Shown here piece after piece: positions 34,171 to 44,447 of a DNA stretch of 64,000 nucleotides. How positions within the stretch are numbered: the first letter of the stretch is position 1; each line of letters opens with the position of its first letter. This stretch comes from Nilaparvata lugens (taxonomy: Eukaryota; Arthropoda; Insecta; Hemiptera; Delphacidae): positions 24,945,432-25,009,431 of the forward strand of contig NC_052505.1 of NCBI RefSeq assembly GCF_014356525.2. Reading direction: 5' to 3'. A model generated the notes under the pieces. It was not told where the DNA came from and ran no database searches. It worked only from the letters and a program-made list of their open reading frames with translations. Both the position numbers and the translations under genes were made by a program.

Positions 34171-34955
34171 GCTGTTTTAGCACACTTGAAATTTGGCCAA
34201 TCTGAATGTCAACGTCAACAATGCTTGTTGTCATCGACTTGGGAAGTTTAGGTTAGAAGTTCTATCCTACTCTAAAAATCGAATTTGAATAGTTTATAAT
34301 ATATATCTTATCTCCATTTCATTCATCCAAATAAAATGATAGTATATTATTTCAGAATACTTCATTCAATTCTAGAAGCATAAACTGATTCCGTTTCATA
34401 AATTATTTGTAAAGACGTTTAGCATCATGGATATCGCCCAAGTAGTTCCAAAATTATTCACCATGTTTCGTGATAAACGAAGTACTATGAGGTTTGAGGT
34501 TAGATTCTATTATACTCTGAAAATTGAATTTGAATAGTTTATAATATTTATAATATTTTTGGCCTCCATATGACGCACGTAAACCAGCTCATTACATACA
34601 AGTGGGGCGAAAACAAATTTCCTGAAATGACGTAAAATAAACGGTAGTTTGTTCATTCAAAGAATTTCAGCATTTTTAATACGAGAATTGAATTATTAAG
34701 AGATATGAGTATGGAGTAATACTTCACACAACCTGTATCCTAATGTATGAACGTATATGCTTCCATACATAAAAGTTCTTCGAAACGCAGTCCATAATAT
34801 AACACAAAGAATACATTAAACCCATGATTCTGCGATAAGATCTCTGAATGGTACAAAAGATGTAACATTATTTTGCACCTCAGGGCCGGAAGGAGAAGTG
34901 AACGGTAAATAAAGTGATTCTTTGTTGAGTTGAGTGAATTCAGGCTGCGGAGGAG
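34171..34955. other. No supported gene
   Basis: AT-rich. The phrase gaatttgaatagtttataatat occurs twice (~34,281 and ~34,526) with similar surroundings, a diverged duplication. No coding motif. Confidence 0.4.
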
Positions 34956-35990
34956 GGAATAAAAGGAAGTGTTTGGCAGTTGTGGCAACAAGTAGAAGAA
35001 GAAGGGACAACCACCATTCGATTGAGACGTGCGATGCATACTGGATATCAGACTTATCCTTTTTTTTTGAAAACGAGTGTAAATGTGTGCTTTAAGGACA
35101 GTTTGTGCCAGGAGGAAGAATACAGAGAAGAATCCTTCCGGAAAACGAAGTAGCGTAACAAAATAAAGAAGAAGAGGAAGAGAATGTGACAGTCCGAAGA
35201 ATGATAAATAGGACTGGAGGAAGAATAAGGACAGGGAGAACGGAAGAAAGCGAGAGGAAGGAAGAAAAGAGAGAGAAAAAAGAACAGGAGATGCGAAAGC
35301 AGAAAAGAGAAAGGAGGAACCGAGGATGAAGTAGAAAGAAAGGAAAGGAGGAAGAAGGCAGAAAGAGAAGGAGGTATTAGAGAAGAAAGGAATGAAAAGA
35401 AAGGAAAGGAGCAAGGAGGCAGAAAGAGAAGGAGGTATGAGAGAAGATGACAAATAGGAGGAAACAGAAGGAAGGAACAAATGAAGAGAAATGAGAAAAT
35501 ATAAAAACGCGGGAACAAAAGGAAAAAGGAAGGGCTGAAGGATGGGTAGAATTTTCCTTTCCTCAAAGGGAAAAAGGAGAAAGGATGGAATGAAGGATGT
35601 AAGAATAATAGATGATTTAAGGAAAAAGAATATCAAGAAGCATCTCAAGGAAGATATAAGAAGAAAAATTAATGTGGAGAGCAAAAGGGAGGAATAAATA
35701 CGATGATAAGTAAACGAGAATAAGGAGGATAAGAATCGACGACAGTAAAAATTCAAGAAGTGAAGAATAAGAGGAAATTGAAAAGCAGCAGAAACGAGCA
35801 GAACAAAAAAAAGAGAAGAAGAAGAAGAAGAAGAATCACAAAAAAGTATAGAGAAAAGATACATAAAGGAAGTATCCAGACAAAGTAACATGGAAAGTAG
35901 TAGCTGAAGTACAAAGAAGAAGAGGATTATAAAGAAAATGAAGAGGCAGGAGGATTATAGAGGAGTAGAAGGAAAACGGGAAAAATTCTA
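34955..35990. repeat. Purine-rich tract (~1 kb)
   Basis: Plus strand almost entirely A/G (aggaaggaagaaaag style). An internal duplication is visible: GAAAGGAAAGGAGnAAG then GCAGAAAGAGAAGGAGGTAT at ~35,338 and ~35,400. The 383-codon minus-strand frame across it encodes a Leu/Ser/Phe-rich string and is rejected as a gene. Confidence 0.9.
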
Positions 35991-36139
35991 AGAATCACTT
36001 CTGAAAAAAATACAAAAGTAAACACCTGTTGGCGGAAGGAAGAATAGGGCTGAAGGAGCGTGATTGGTCAACAAACATGGCGGATGGGGGAAACTCACCA
36101 ACATTCTTACATTTCCCATTTCCCGGGGAAAATCCACCT

Positions 36140-36142
<3 letters not shown>

Positions 36143-36213
<71 letters not shown>
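36143..36213. repeat. (CA)n microsatellite
   Basis: About 35 uninterrupted CA units. Frames through it encode poly(Thr-His) or poly(Cys-Val) and are artefacts. Confidence 0.97.
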
Positions 36214-36214
<1 letters not shown>

Positions 36215-36683
36215 CCTCATCGAACGTGCGTTGGAAGAATAAATCAATCGATGCACGCATTTCCCATGTAAGATATTATGACGTCCCACCATCGCCCCTT
36301 CACCCCACTACAAATAGAAATAGATTCGCCACGGAACCAATCACGATTCAATTATTATGAAACGATTATTTATTTATTGAATTACGCCCACTCTTTTTCA
36401 TTGTTCCAAATATAGATTGGTGAGTTGTACATGAATGTCGTGCTTCCTTGTCGTGGGTGCAATAGAAAAATCAATGAATCCCATCACTGCGTCATATAAA
36501 AAGATACTTTTTGATGAAAATAGATGTATCTGTGATGGAAGTCAAAACAAATAAAAATAGTAAAATACTTGGGAGAAATTTCGAAGTTTCGCTTTATAGA
36601 CTACTCTGATTAAACTGCTTTAGGAAATGATCCACCTACTTTACTCTTTCTAGGAGTTCATCTACCTACTCTATCAATATTGA
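36214..36683. other. No recognised feature
   Basis: AT-rich DNA between the (CA)n run and a MITE. Confidence 0.4.
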
Positions 36684-37190
36684 TATAGTGAGGTCCACGT
36701 TATAATGACAGTATTTGATCAAATAAGTGCAATATTTCTAAAGTTTTTAATTTATTGTGATACATTCTGTAATTTATTTAGAGTATAAAATCAACCTTCA
36801 AAATTCAAAATTTTGAATCATCATTCTTGGACCGAAAATCAAGTAACGAAGCAGTGTGTGATTACATAACCTTATCTTTTGGACAACATTAACATTTTAT
36901 CAAAATTTTTGGAGAGAAACAGTACAGGCTCAGTCTAGTTTTTCCTCCAATGTCATAATTGTATTATGATTATAGTATTTTATACAATAAATGAATAAAT
37001 AAATAAATAAATAAAAACTTTGGTTTTGCTATCCTTGACTATCATTCGACAAAGCAGGTGGTACTATCCTTTTCTACGTCCAAAACGGTGCCAATTATGT
37101 TTTTGACAGTGTAAAAATATGATTAATTAATACAGAGAATCGGCATCGCTATTCTTTATCCACTGTCATTATAACGTGGACCTCACTTTA
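36684..37190. mobile_element. MITE with TATAGTGAGGTCCACG ends, carrying a nested LINE tail
   Basis: Left end TATAGTGAGGTCCACGTTAT then AATGACAGT is inverted in the right end, ACTGTCATTATAACGTGGAC then CTCACTTTA. Terminal TA suggests a Tc1/mariner-type target. Its ends resemble the smaller hairpins at 6,350, 19,290, 26,728 and 54,640. The interior includes a LINE tail, so the MITE without it would be ~250 bp. Confidence 0.85.
36770..37014 (+). mobile_element. LINE 3' tail nested in the MITE
   Basis: Ends with GTATTTTATACAATAAATGA followed by five AATA units (36,995-37,013) and has the hairpin-like TTTGGAGAGAAACAGTACAG ... TTTTTCCTCCAA seen, in variant form, in the tails at 3,886 and 55,195. 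The 5' border is uncertain. Confidence 0.55.
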
Positions 37191-37310
37191 GATAGAATAG
37201 ATGAAATAAAATAACTATTGTAATCTCCAATCCAAAATAAGTGTAGAGATTGTAATCACTACATAGGCCCAAATACAGTCATATTTACTGTACTTTAGAT
37301 TATTATCGAC

Positions 37311-37490
37311 TAGCAGCTAACCCGTGCTCCGCAAGGGTCTATTTTGAAACTTTACAAACTGAAAACTTGACGTAATGAAATCTTGGGAGATTGAAAATAA
37401 CCATCCTCGATTAATTAAGAATCTTTATGCAAAATTTCAAGTTAATCAGTCCAGTATCCCGTACTTGTACAAGCCAGTTCTTTCCTTTAT
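37311..37490 (-). repeat. Interspersed repeat family 'D', copy 2
   Basis: Begins CTAGCAGCTAACCCGTGCTC then CGCAAGGGT and ends near CAGTCCAGTATCCCGTAC, the reverse complement of the motif order at 14,850-15,062. Confidence 0.75.
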
Positions 37491-37850
37491 TATAGTATAG
37501 ATAGATGTTGTTAGTACTCTATTCACAGATTCATTCACCCATCAAAGAGTTCATCATCCACAAATACAATTAGAAGGCGATAAGATGTAGTTTTTAATAT
37601 AGCATCCGAGCGCCGAAAAACACAAACACCGCTTCTAGAAATAGGGCTGCATTTAAAAATACACAATGCCGAATACCGCAATAGTGAGCCAATCTAATCG
37701 CAACCATTCAATGTATGCTATGCTGCTGCGTTCGGCTTATTTTACCGCATTTATTTTGTTATTCGATAATGTTGACATAGTTTTTTGGGAATTCGGAAAC
37801 GCCCGAAATAGAACTTTTGAGATCAGGCGGGGGCCAACGCACCTCTCCGC
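37491..37850. other. No supported gene
   Basis: 37,610-37,850 is of more balanced composition and begins a 109-codon frame (37,666-37,995) that runs into the pyrimidine tract. No motif supports coding. Confidence 0.35.
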
Positions 37851-38945
37851 TTTCTTCTACTTCTCTCTCCTCTACTTCTTCTTCGTCTACCTCTTCTGCA
37901 TCTTCTTTATATTAGGCTTATACTTCTTCTTCATCATCTTCTCGTACTTCTCAAACATTTCATTTCTTCTTGCTCTATTTTCTTTTTCCAGTTAGTCCAC
38001 TTCTCTCTATTCTCCTCTTTCTTGATATTCCTTCACATAATTGTTTTCTAAATTTGCTTTTCTTCCGCTCTATTTTCATCCTTTAATCCTCCTCTCATGT
38101 TTCTTCATATTCTTGTTTTCTACATAATCCCTCTTCCTTCTCCATCTACATCCGTAAATTGCAACTTCTCATGGTTCTTTCTATTCTTGTTTTACCACTA
38201 AATATAAACATGTTTATACAAATTATTGAATTGAATATGGGATTCTACTTCGATCCATTGTAAAATATTTCCATCCCTAGTAGGATATTGGATTTTTTGT
38301 ATACCCCGCTGTTCTACCTTATTGTTTTTTCTTCTTCTTCCCTGTCTATTTTCTTCATTTTCTCTTCTCCCTCTCCATCTTCATCCTTTCAACTTTCAGC
38401 TTCCCCTCCTGAACATTCCTAATCATATTCTACGTTTTATCCTACGTATCCTCCTGTTATCCTTAGATTTTCTTGTTAATTTTAGTTCTATCTTTTTTAT
38501 CTTTTCTTGTTAGCCTACATCTTAGTTTTCTTATTCTTCTTCTTCTACTTTCTCTTCTACGCCAACTTTCCCTTGATCCTTTTCTTCATTTTGTTCTTCA
38601 ACATACATTCCTGTTTCTCCTCAATGTTATTCTTATTCTCCTATGTTCTTTTTTTGTTCATATTGATAATGTAATTTTTTTATTTATTCTTCATCATACT
38701 TTTACTAACCCAGTCTTCGTCTACCACGTTCTTCATTGTTTTTCTCAAAAATTTATTGTACTCTTCCTTCTTCCTCTTCTTGCTTCTCTTTTTCCTCTTT
38801 TTGTTGTATTTTTTCGACGTTATGTTCCTTTTCTTCCCTTTCTTCTTCTACGACCATCTTCTCTTTCTCCTCTTACCACTTCTACATTTCTCTTCTCCTC
38901 TATTTCACTCTTCCTTTATAACTACATCTTCTACACCATAACCAC
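37850..38945. repeat. Pyrimidine-rich tract (~1.1 kb)
   Basis: C/T-rich plus strand, with an AT-rich break at ~38,200-38,300. Frames of up to 168 codons through it encode Phe/Leu/Ser strings. It stops sharply at a CpG-rich patch. Confidence 0.85.
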
Positions 38946-38964
38946 TCACTTCAACCCAATAATA

Positions 38965-39260
38965 ATGCGGCGCGAGTGAGCAGGCAAACGCACGTGAGTT
39001 GGCGTGCGTGCGTTCGCGAGCCGCGGTCCGGCATCAGAGTGTATGTAGTGAGTGAGTGTGAGTGAGTGAGAGTGACGCCTAAAAATAGCAATCACATACG
39101 TTTTGTCTGCTCAGCTCCACTCGGCGTTGTGCGATCTGCGATGCTCTGCTGTGCTGTGCTATGCAGTGGACCAGTGCCTGACTGCCTGTGGCTGCCTGAC
39201 CCCGAAATACATTTTGATATCCGACGCCCTATTGCCGCATCCAACTCACACAACCATCCA
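38965..39260. promoter_or_regulatory. CpG-rich patch, candidate promoter or first exon
   Basis: The densest CpG region in the window outside known repeats (gcggcgcgagtg, gcgtgcgtgcgttcgcgagc, ccgcggtccgg), followed by (GTGA)n-like sequence and GC-balanced DNA. Overlapping ~80-90-codon frames on both strands have no recognised domain. The composition would fit a gene 5' end, but no transcript evidence is available and no Inr or TATA is decisive. Confidence 0.3.
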
Positions 39261-39440
39261 ACTGTCAACCCAACTTCAAACACGGATGACAATGTTGTTG
39301 CATCATTATAACAATAATTTCACATCAAAATCATTTACAGAAAGCCACCCGATTAATCCAACTTGCAACAATCAATACAGTTGACATTGTTGCGCTAGGA
39401 AATAAATTTCCCAAAACAAACGAAAATTGATAAATAAACT

Positions 39441-40260
39441 ACTATTCGAGGAATGGTAGATCGTAAGGTGCGTACAGATATACGTGCCGCGAACATGAGC
39501 AATTCACTTTTAATCAGCTGATGCCAAGCTTTTTATATCTATATCTTATACCGTTTCTGTAAAAATACAGATATAGTCAGCTGATTAAAAGTGAATTGCT
39601 CATGTTCACGGCGCGTATATCTGTACGCACCTTAAGGTATCTGCAGAGCCTGACAACACCACGAATAAACTTGTAGACTATTGGTAAAACAAGACGTTGA
39701 GATTACATTGTTATGTCAACTAACAAGTTCTTCAAAAATTGAAATAAAATACTATTCGACGAATGGTAGATCTTAGGTATCTGTAAAGCCTACAACAAAC
39801 TTGTGGACTATCGGTACAACAAGACGTTTAGATTACATTGCTATGTTAACTAACAAGTTTCTCAAAAAAATAAGAATTGAAAAAGAAAATGCTTTTTGTC
39901 CAGGGAATGGTAGATCTTAGGTATATGAAGAATCTGATAATGCCACAAAATAACTGTAGACAATTGGTAAAACAAGAAGTAGAGATGAAATTGCTGTATC
40001 AACATACAAGTTTCTCCAGCCGGAAGGGAATTCAAATTCGTTTATTCATAAAATATGACATATTTACAAAATATAACAGTGTTATATATTACATGAATAT
40101 TCTCCCTGCATGGATGATTTGTCCGTGTGCAGGGAGGAGTCGCAAATTGGAAGAGAATAATATAAGTATTCATATTATGAAGAAAGTAGATCTCAAGAAA
40201 TTTTAGAGCCTGACAATATCACAACTGAACAGTAGAATATTGGTGAAATGAATATTTACA
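39441..40260 (+). repeat. Degenerate ~142-bp tandem array (3-4 units)
   Basis: GAATGGTAGATC starts units at 39,451, 39,761 and 39,905, each followed by an AGGTATCTG-like phrase, then GCCTGACAACACCAC and TTGGTAAAACAAGACGTTGA. A more diverged unit begins near 40,185. Unit 1 is ~310 bp long because a MITE sits inside it. A 109-codon frame across units 2-4 shows no motif. Confidence 0.8.
39464..39634. mobile_element. MITE with AAGGTGCGTACAG terminal repeats (copy 2)
   Basis: Near-perfect inverted arms: AAGGTGCGTACAGATATACG through GCAATTCACTTTTAATCAGC, repeated in reverse at the right end. It interrupts unit 1 of the tandem array just after GAATGGTAGATC, while units 2 and 3 are uninterrupted, effectively showing the empty site. 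Confidence 0.93.
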
Positions 40261-41552
40261 AAGAATATTACAGATAACACAGGTGTGTCCACTCTCTATA
40301 AATGAATAATGTATTTTATTTCCACCATAAAAACATAGAAATTCCACAAACAATTTTTGGAAAACAACTGACAACTACATCAAGAGTAGTAAGCGTGGCA
40401 AGTAATATCATAGATAAAGGAGCATAAGTGATATTTCTTGTCTCTAGTAATATTGAAGATAGTATTCATACAGAGGAAGATATGAGAATAAAGTAGATAG
40501 CAAATCTTGAGAAAATACAGGGCCTTGATTTATAAAGTTATTATTCTAGCTATAGTCAACTAGATGCATAATGTTAATGTACTTTTTTTGTTGATTGTGA
40601 ATTTTTTGTGTATATTGATCTCAATCTGGAATGATTGTTTAAATCTGAGAGAAAAATATTCTTAGGCAGAAGTGAATTATTTATTTTGGTAGTCTGGTCG
40701 TTTTGTAAAAAATATAAATATCAAAGAATATGTTTATTGAACGTATAATACATCGGAGGAGCTCTAAATATTGGCGATCATTATATCACAGACCGATATG
40801 AATTGGCAACAATACAAAGGCTGTATGCTTTGAAAATCGTATAAACAATTCAAATTTACATATATAAGTATTGTTCGAATGATGGAACAGGTCCGACCAG
40901 AAGAAAAGAGTAGGCAGAGCTTCACGTTTATGACCATTGTTCTTAAAATAAGTATGATGTATACGAGTATTGCCTACTTCTAATACAAAATAGCACACGA
41001 CGAGAACAAGTATTAATATTCCGCTTACGCAGAACAGATATTGAACATTAATTCCTCATGAACTGCAAAACTATACTAAGACTTTTCATACTTCAGCGGT
41101 GTTTTATTGTTGTATGTATTGGCTGTTAATTTTTCTATATATTTTTCATTTCATCTTCCATCTGTTCTACTCTATGTTAATGTTAGTCACATCGATTTTA
41201 TTGTGCGGTTATTGAGTTATTTTTATTTGTGTTATATTCCATTTACGTATTCTATTTGATTAATCCATTTGTATTCCATTTATGGCCTACTAAGTTCCAT
41301 TTTCGGCCAAATGTTATTCCCGAGCATCGACACCTGTTCAATTTATTCTGCACTTTACATTACAAATGTTCCTCTATCCTCTATTCTAAATCACTTCCAA
41401 ACATGTTCGAAAAGTGCCCTCACACTGCATAACAATTGCAAAACTCTGACATCGGAAATAATGAGAATCAACTTCAAGAAGTCCTCCAAGGCATATCAAT
41501 TGCTTGAAAAACAGAAGAAGCAGAGATCTTTCATAAAAAAACTTGTATCCAG
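40261..41552. other. No supported gene
   Basis: AT-rich DNA between the tandem array and the LTR element. Frames of 70-112 codons lack motifs, and the one at 41,269-41,607 runs into the LTR. Confidence 0.4.
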
Positions 41553-43199
41553 TACAGCTTCAGAATTTGATTTACAGGTTGATAATAATTTAGCATTAAC
41601 AGAATAGTTAAAAATTTTCTTGTGCTTGCATGATACCATGCGTGATTCAACAGAATTTTACAATTGATAAAATTGAACAGTTTGAAAAAATAGTGAAAAA
41701 TGAATTATAAAATATTTTTTAAAATGTTCGGGGTCGTGGTTCAGGCAGCGGAGGATAGTTAATCAACTACAAATTCTTATAAATTAATATGAATAAATTC
41801 TAGGCTCTTAAATGCTAAAGCGCTTGTCGGCGTGGCCAATAATTTAACGAAGAAAAATTTATGTTTTTCTGCACTGAAATATTTTCGAAGCGTAGATTGG
41901 GGCCCCTTATGACTTATAACTCACGTGAAATTCCTTGGCGGTCGTGGTTTTCTTCTTTAGATCAAAAATCGTTTGATCGGCGGCAATCCAGGCTTCGGTT
42001 TCAGCACGTGGGGAATTTTAATTTAAATATCTCCTTCACCGAATTAATTAAGGGATAATTTACTTTAAGCTTTTAAATTTATCGATTGATGAAAACAGAA
42101 ATTTATAAATAACAAATAGATTGGCCTAAAATATCGGCTCACAAATAGAACATTTAAAATCGAACAAGAAATTTTCACAAATAGGTCTTTGGTAACTATA
42201 AAAGAGATCTACACGGTAAGGATTTCAAAAGGGAAGTGCTGCTCTTTTCTCTAAGCTTTTAGGCTAGACCTTGCTTCTCGGAATCTCAATGTAATAATTT
42301 GCATAAAAATTTGCCATTGGTAGAACGCTTGTGACGTAAACATGACGTCAGTGGCAAGCAGTAGAATACAATTCCTTTAATTACAATAATAATTTAATTT
42401 ATGTAATTCTTAAAACTGCTTAATCTTATAGACATAGTTCCTCTCATACAATGTACATGTGCTAGTGTAACTGATAAGGCAGGGTTGGTGTCTGATAATA
42501 GATTAACATGTGTTGCTTTCAAACGATCACCGTCTTGGTGCTATTTCTATGCACTGTGATTGGTTTAGACCTACCAAAGAGATTTAATTACCATGTGGTT
42601 CAGTTGAATTAAATTATTAATAAATTAATATTCTTGTACAATTTTTATTAGGTTTGAGATTATTATAATTAATTTCTGCCATTTTATCAATAATAGAATT
42701 TCATGCTATGACCTATTTAGTTACAATAAGACCTGACGCATAATACAATTTCTTAAATAATAAATAATTTCAACAATAATACATACATTTTATTTTTTTA
42801 TTTGAAATTCTTGATCCTTTATTGATAGTTTTATAATTTTTAGGAATGATATTTTACCTTGCATGAGAACCGGTATGATATTTGACAATGCTTTGAATCA
42901 GTCAGCTGCGTTCGAACTGTTTTAAAAACATCTGATCGATAGTAAACAAGTGTAACCTCAAAATCAGTGAGCGATTCATAAATAATTTGTGCTTTATTCG
43001 CAAAATAATTATAATTTTATTGAATAATTTTCCTAGAAAAATATTCAGTACAGAACGGTACTCTTATCTAATATACAGTTATTGATAAGTAAGCTTTATC
43101 GCTCGGTCGCTAACTATTCCTTTAGCAAATTCTTTCATTTTAAAAGGTAATCACAATTTTTCTCTCTTCTCATGAGATCTATTTGAAAAATTCATCACA
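41553..43199 (-). repeat. 3' LTR of the retrotransposon, truncated at its outer end
   Basis: This block aligns with 51,755-53,400. About ten substitutions or small indels fall within the outer ~270 bp (41,553-41,820) and about five in the remaining ~1,380 bp. It starts TGTGATG (minus strand at 43,199) exactly like the 5' LTR, but homology stops near 41,553, where the 5' LTR continues for another ~795 bp. The CRE-type palindrome TGACGTCA recurs near 42,342. Loss of the outer end would remove the U5-like portion and the distal target-site duplication. Confidence 0.88.
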
Positions 43200-43214
43200 C
43201 AAAAGCCCCCAGGA
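43200..43214 (-). other. Candidate polypurine tract
   Basis: Directly inside the 3' LTR the minus strand reads CCTGGGGGCTTTTG followed by TGTGATG. Position and the G5 run suit the plus-strand primer of reverse transcription. It is not a clean purine run (CTTTT interrupts it), so the exact primer is uncertain. Confidence 0.5.
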
Positions 43215-44447
43215 TATTTTAAATAGGTAATTGGGAGACGAGTCGAAACAATGACTATTTGAAAAATCCGATATTGTGATGAATACACTATTTCATCTCC
43301 TTACTTCTACGAAAACTCAACACTTAACACTAAAAACAATATATCGTGCACTTTTGGCTACGAAAAATAAATAATTGATTGTTCCTTTCATTGGATACAA
43401 TCGAAATACAATAATTAATGAGGTCTCTTTGGATCCTTCATTAAAACAACTCCACAACTTCCATTCACGGGTGGCTTATGAGCAGACCCATAACTATAAC
43501 AAATATACAAGATTTCACATATTACTTCTTAAGATTTGAATAGTATTTGCAACAAATATAGACTTTCATCATTTTTTCATAGTTATTACAGGTTTCGACT
43601 CTTTGGTTTGGCTTTTACATAAATTGGGTGAGAGTGTGATTTTACTTCGGTGACTTGACAATCGTCTACCGTTTGACTCGAGCAATTTCTTATTTGCGCT
43701 TAGTACGTTGCGTACAAACAGGGTTACACTTGAAATGGCTTTCTTGATTTTTATCAATGTTGGTTACAAATATTAAGTCCTTAAGATTACATTTATCAAT
43801 TTGAATTACAATTCATGATCTTTTGATGCAACAGTAATAAATTTCACATTTAAAGGTAAGAATTTCATTTTCTTTGGAGTTTTTTAGAGATACATTCATA
43901 TATGACATAGAACATGCGCATTTCGTGCAAATTAACATAAATATATATTTTTGGTTGCGTTTTTGCTTATAATTTCACATTAAATAATATGTTACATTAA
44001 TAATTGAATAACGATATTGCTTGGATTCTATTAACATTGACTCTAGGATTTCGTACACATTGGTTGGTGGGACGAAGAAAATTATCGAACAGGCTTTGGT
44101 TCTGAATAGATTTTTTCTATCGATTCTGTATTTCAAGGTTAGATTTACACATTTTTTCAAATAAACTTTGTTTATTTTCTTTCCTCCTATTCACTACTAA
44201 TTTCATGTTATTTCTAATTTATAATTATTTTCCGTGGATAATATAATTCTTGTTTCTGTTTTTCAGTTGTGCAGATGATACCAGGCGATTGTTTCGATGA
44301 TGACTCTGACACGAGGCGGATGGCTTGATCAGGTTGGTAAAAATTCTTAAAGTTGTTTTCAGTTTTATTCCTTGATTTAAAGTTGATTTCAATTTCTTCT
44401 TTTGAAGTGGATTGTTGTTTATTAGATGAGTTGAAATTGTTTATTGG
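43215..44447 (-). other. Non-coding 3' region of the retrotransposon
   Basis: Roughly 1.2 kb between the pol stop and the candidate polypurine tract. Only minus-strand frames of about 60 codons occur (43,569-43,757 and 43,975-44,160), with no signal peptide, transmembrane segment or fusion-peptide pattern. No env gene is supported. It may be 3' untranslated sequence or the remnant of a lost third gene. Confidence 0.6.

Noticed and set aside
34740..35891. A 383-codon minus-strand reading frame
   Set aside because: It lies across the purine tract; the predicted protein is a Leu/Ser/Phe-rich low-complexity string with no domain. Long frames on the pyrimidine strand arise simply because stop codons need purines.
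36029..36360. Frames through the (CA)n run encoding His/Thr or Cys/Val strings
   Set aside because: Microsatellite translation, not a gene.
43200..44447. An env gene in the LTR element
   Set aside because: No minus-strand frame longer than ~62 codons and no membrane or fusion-peptide pattern.
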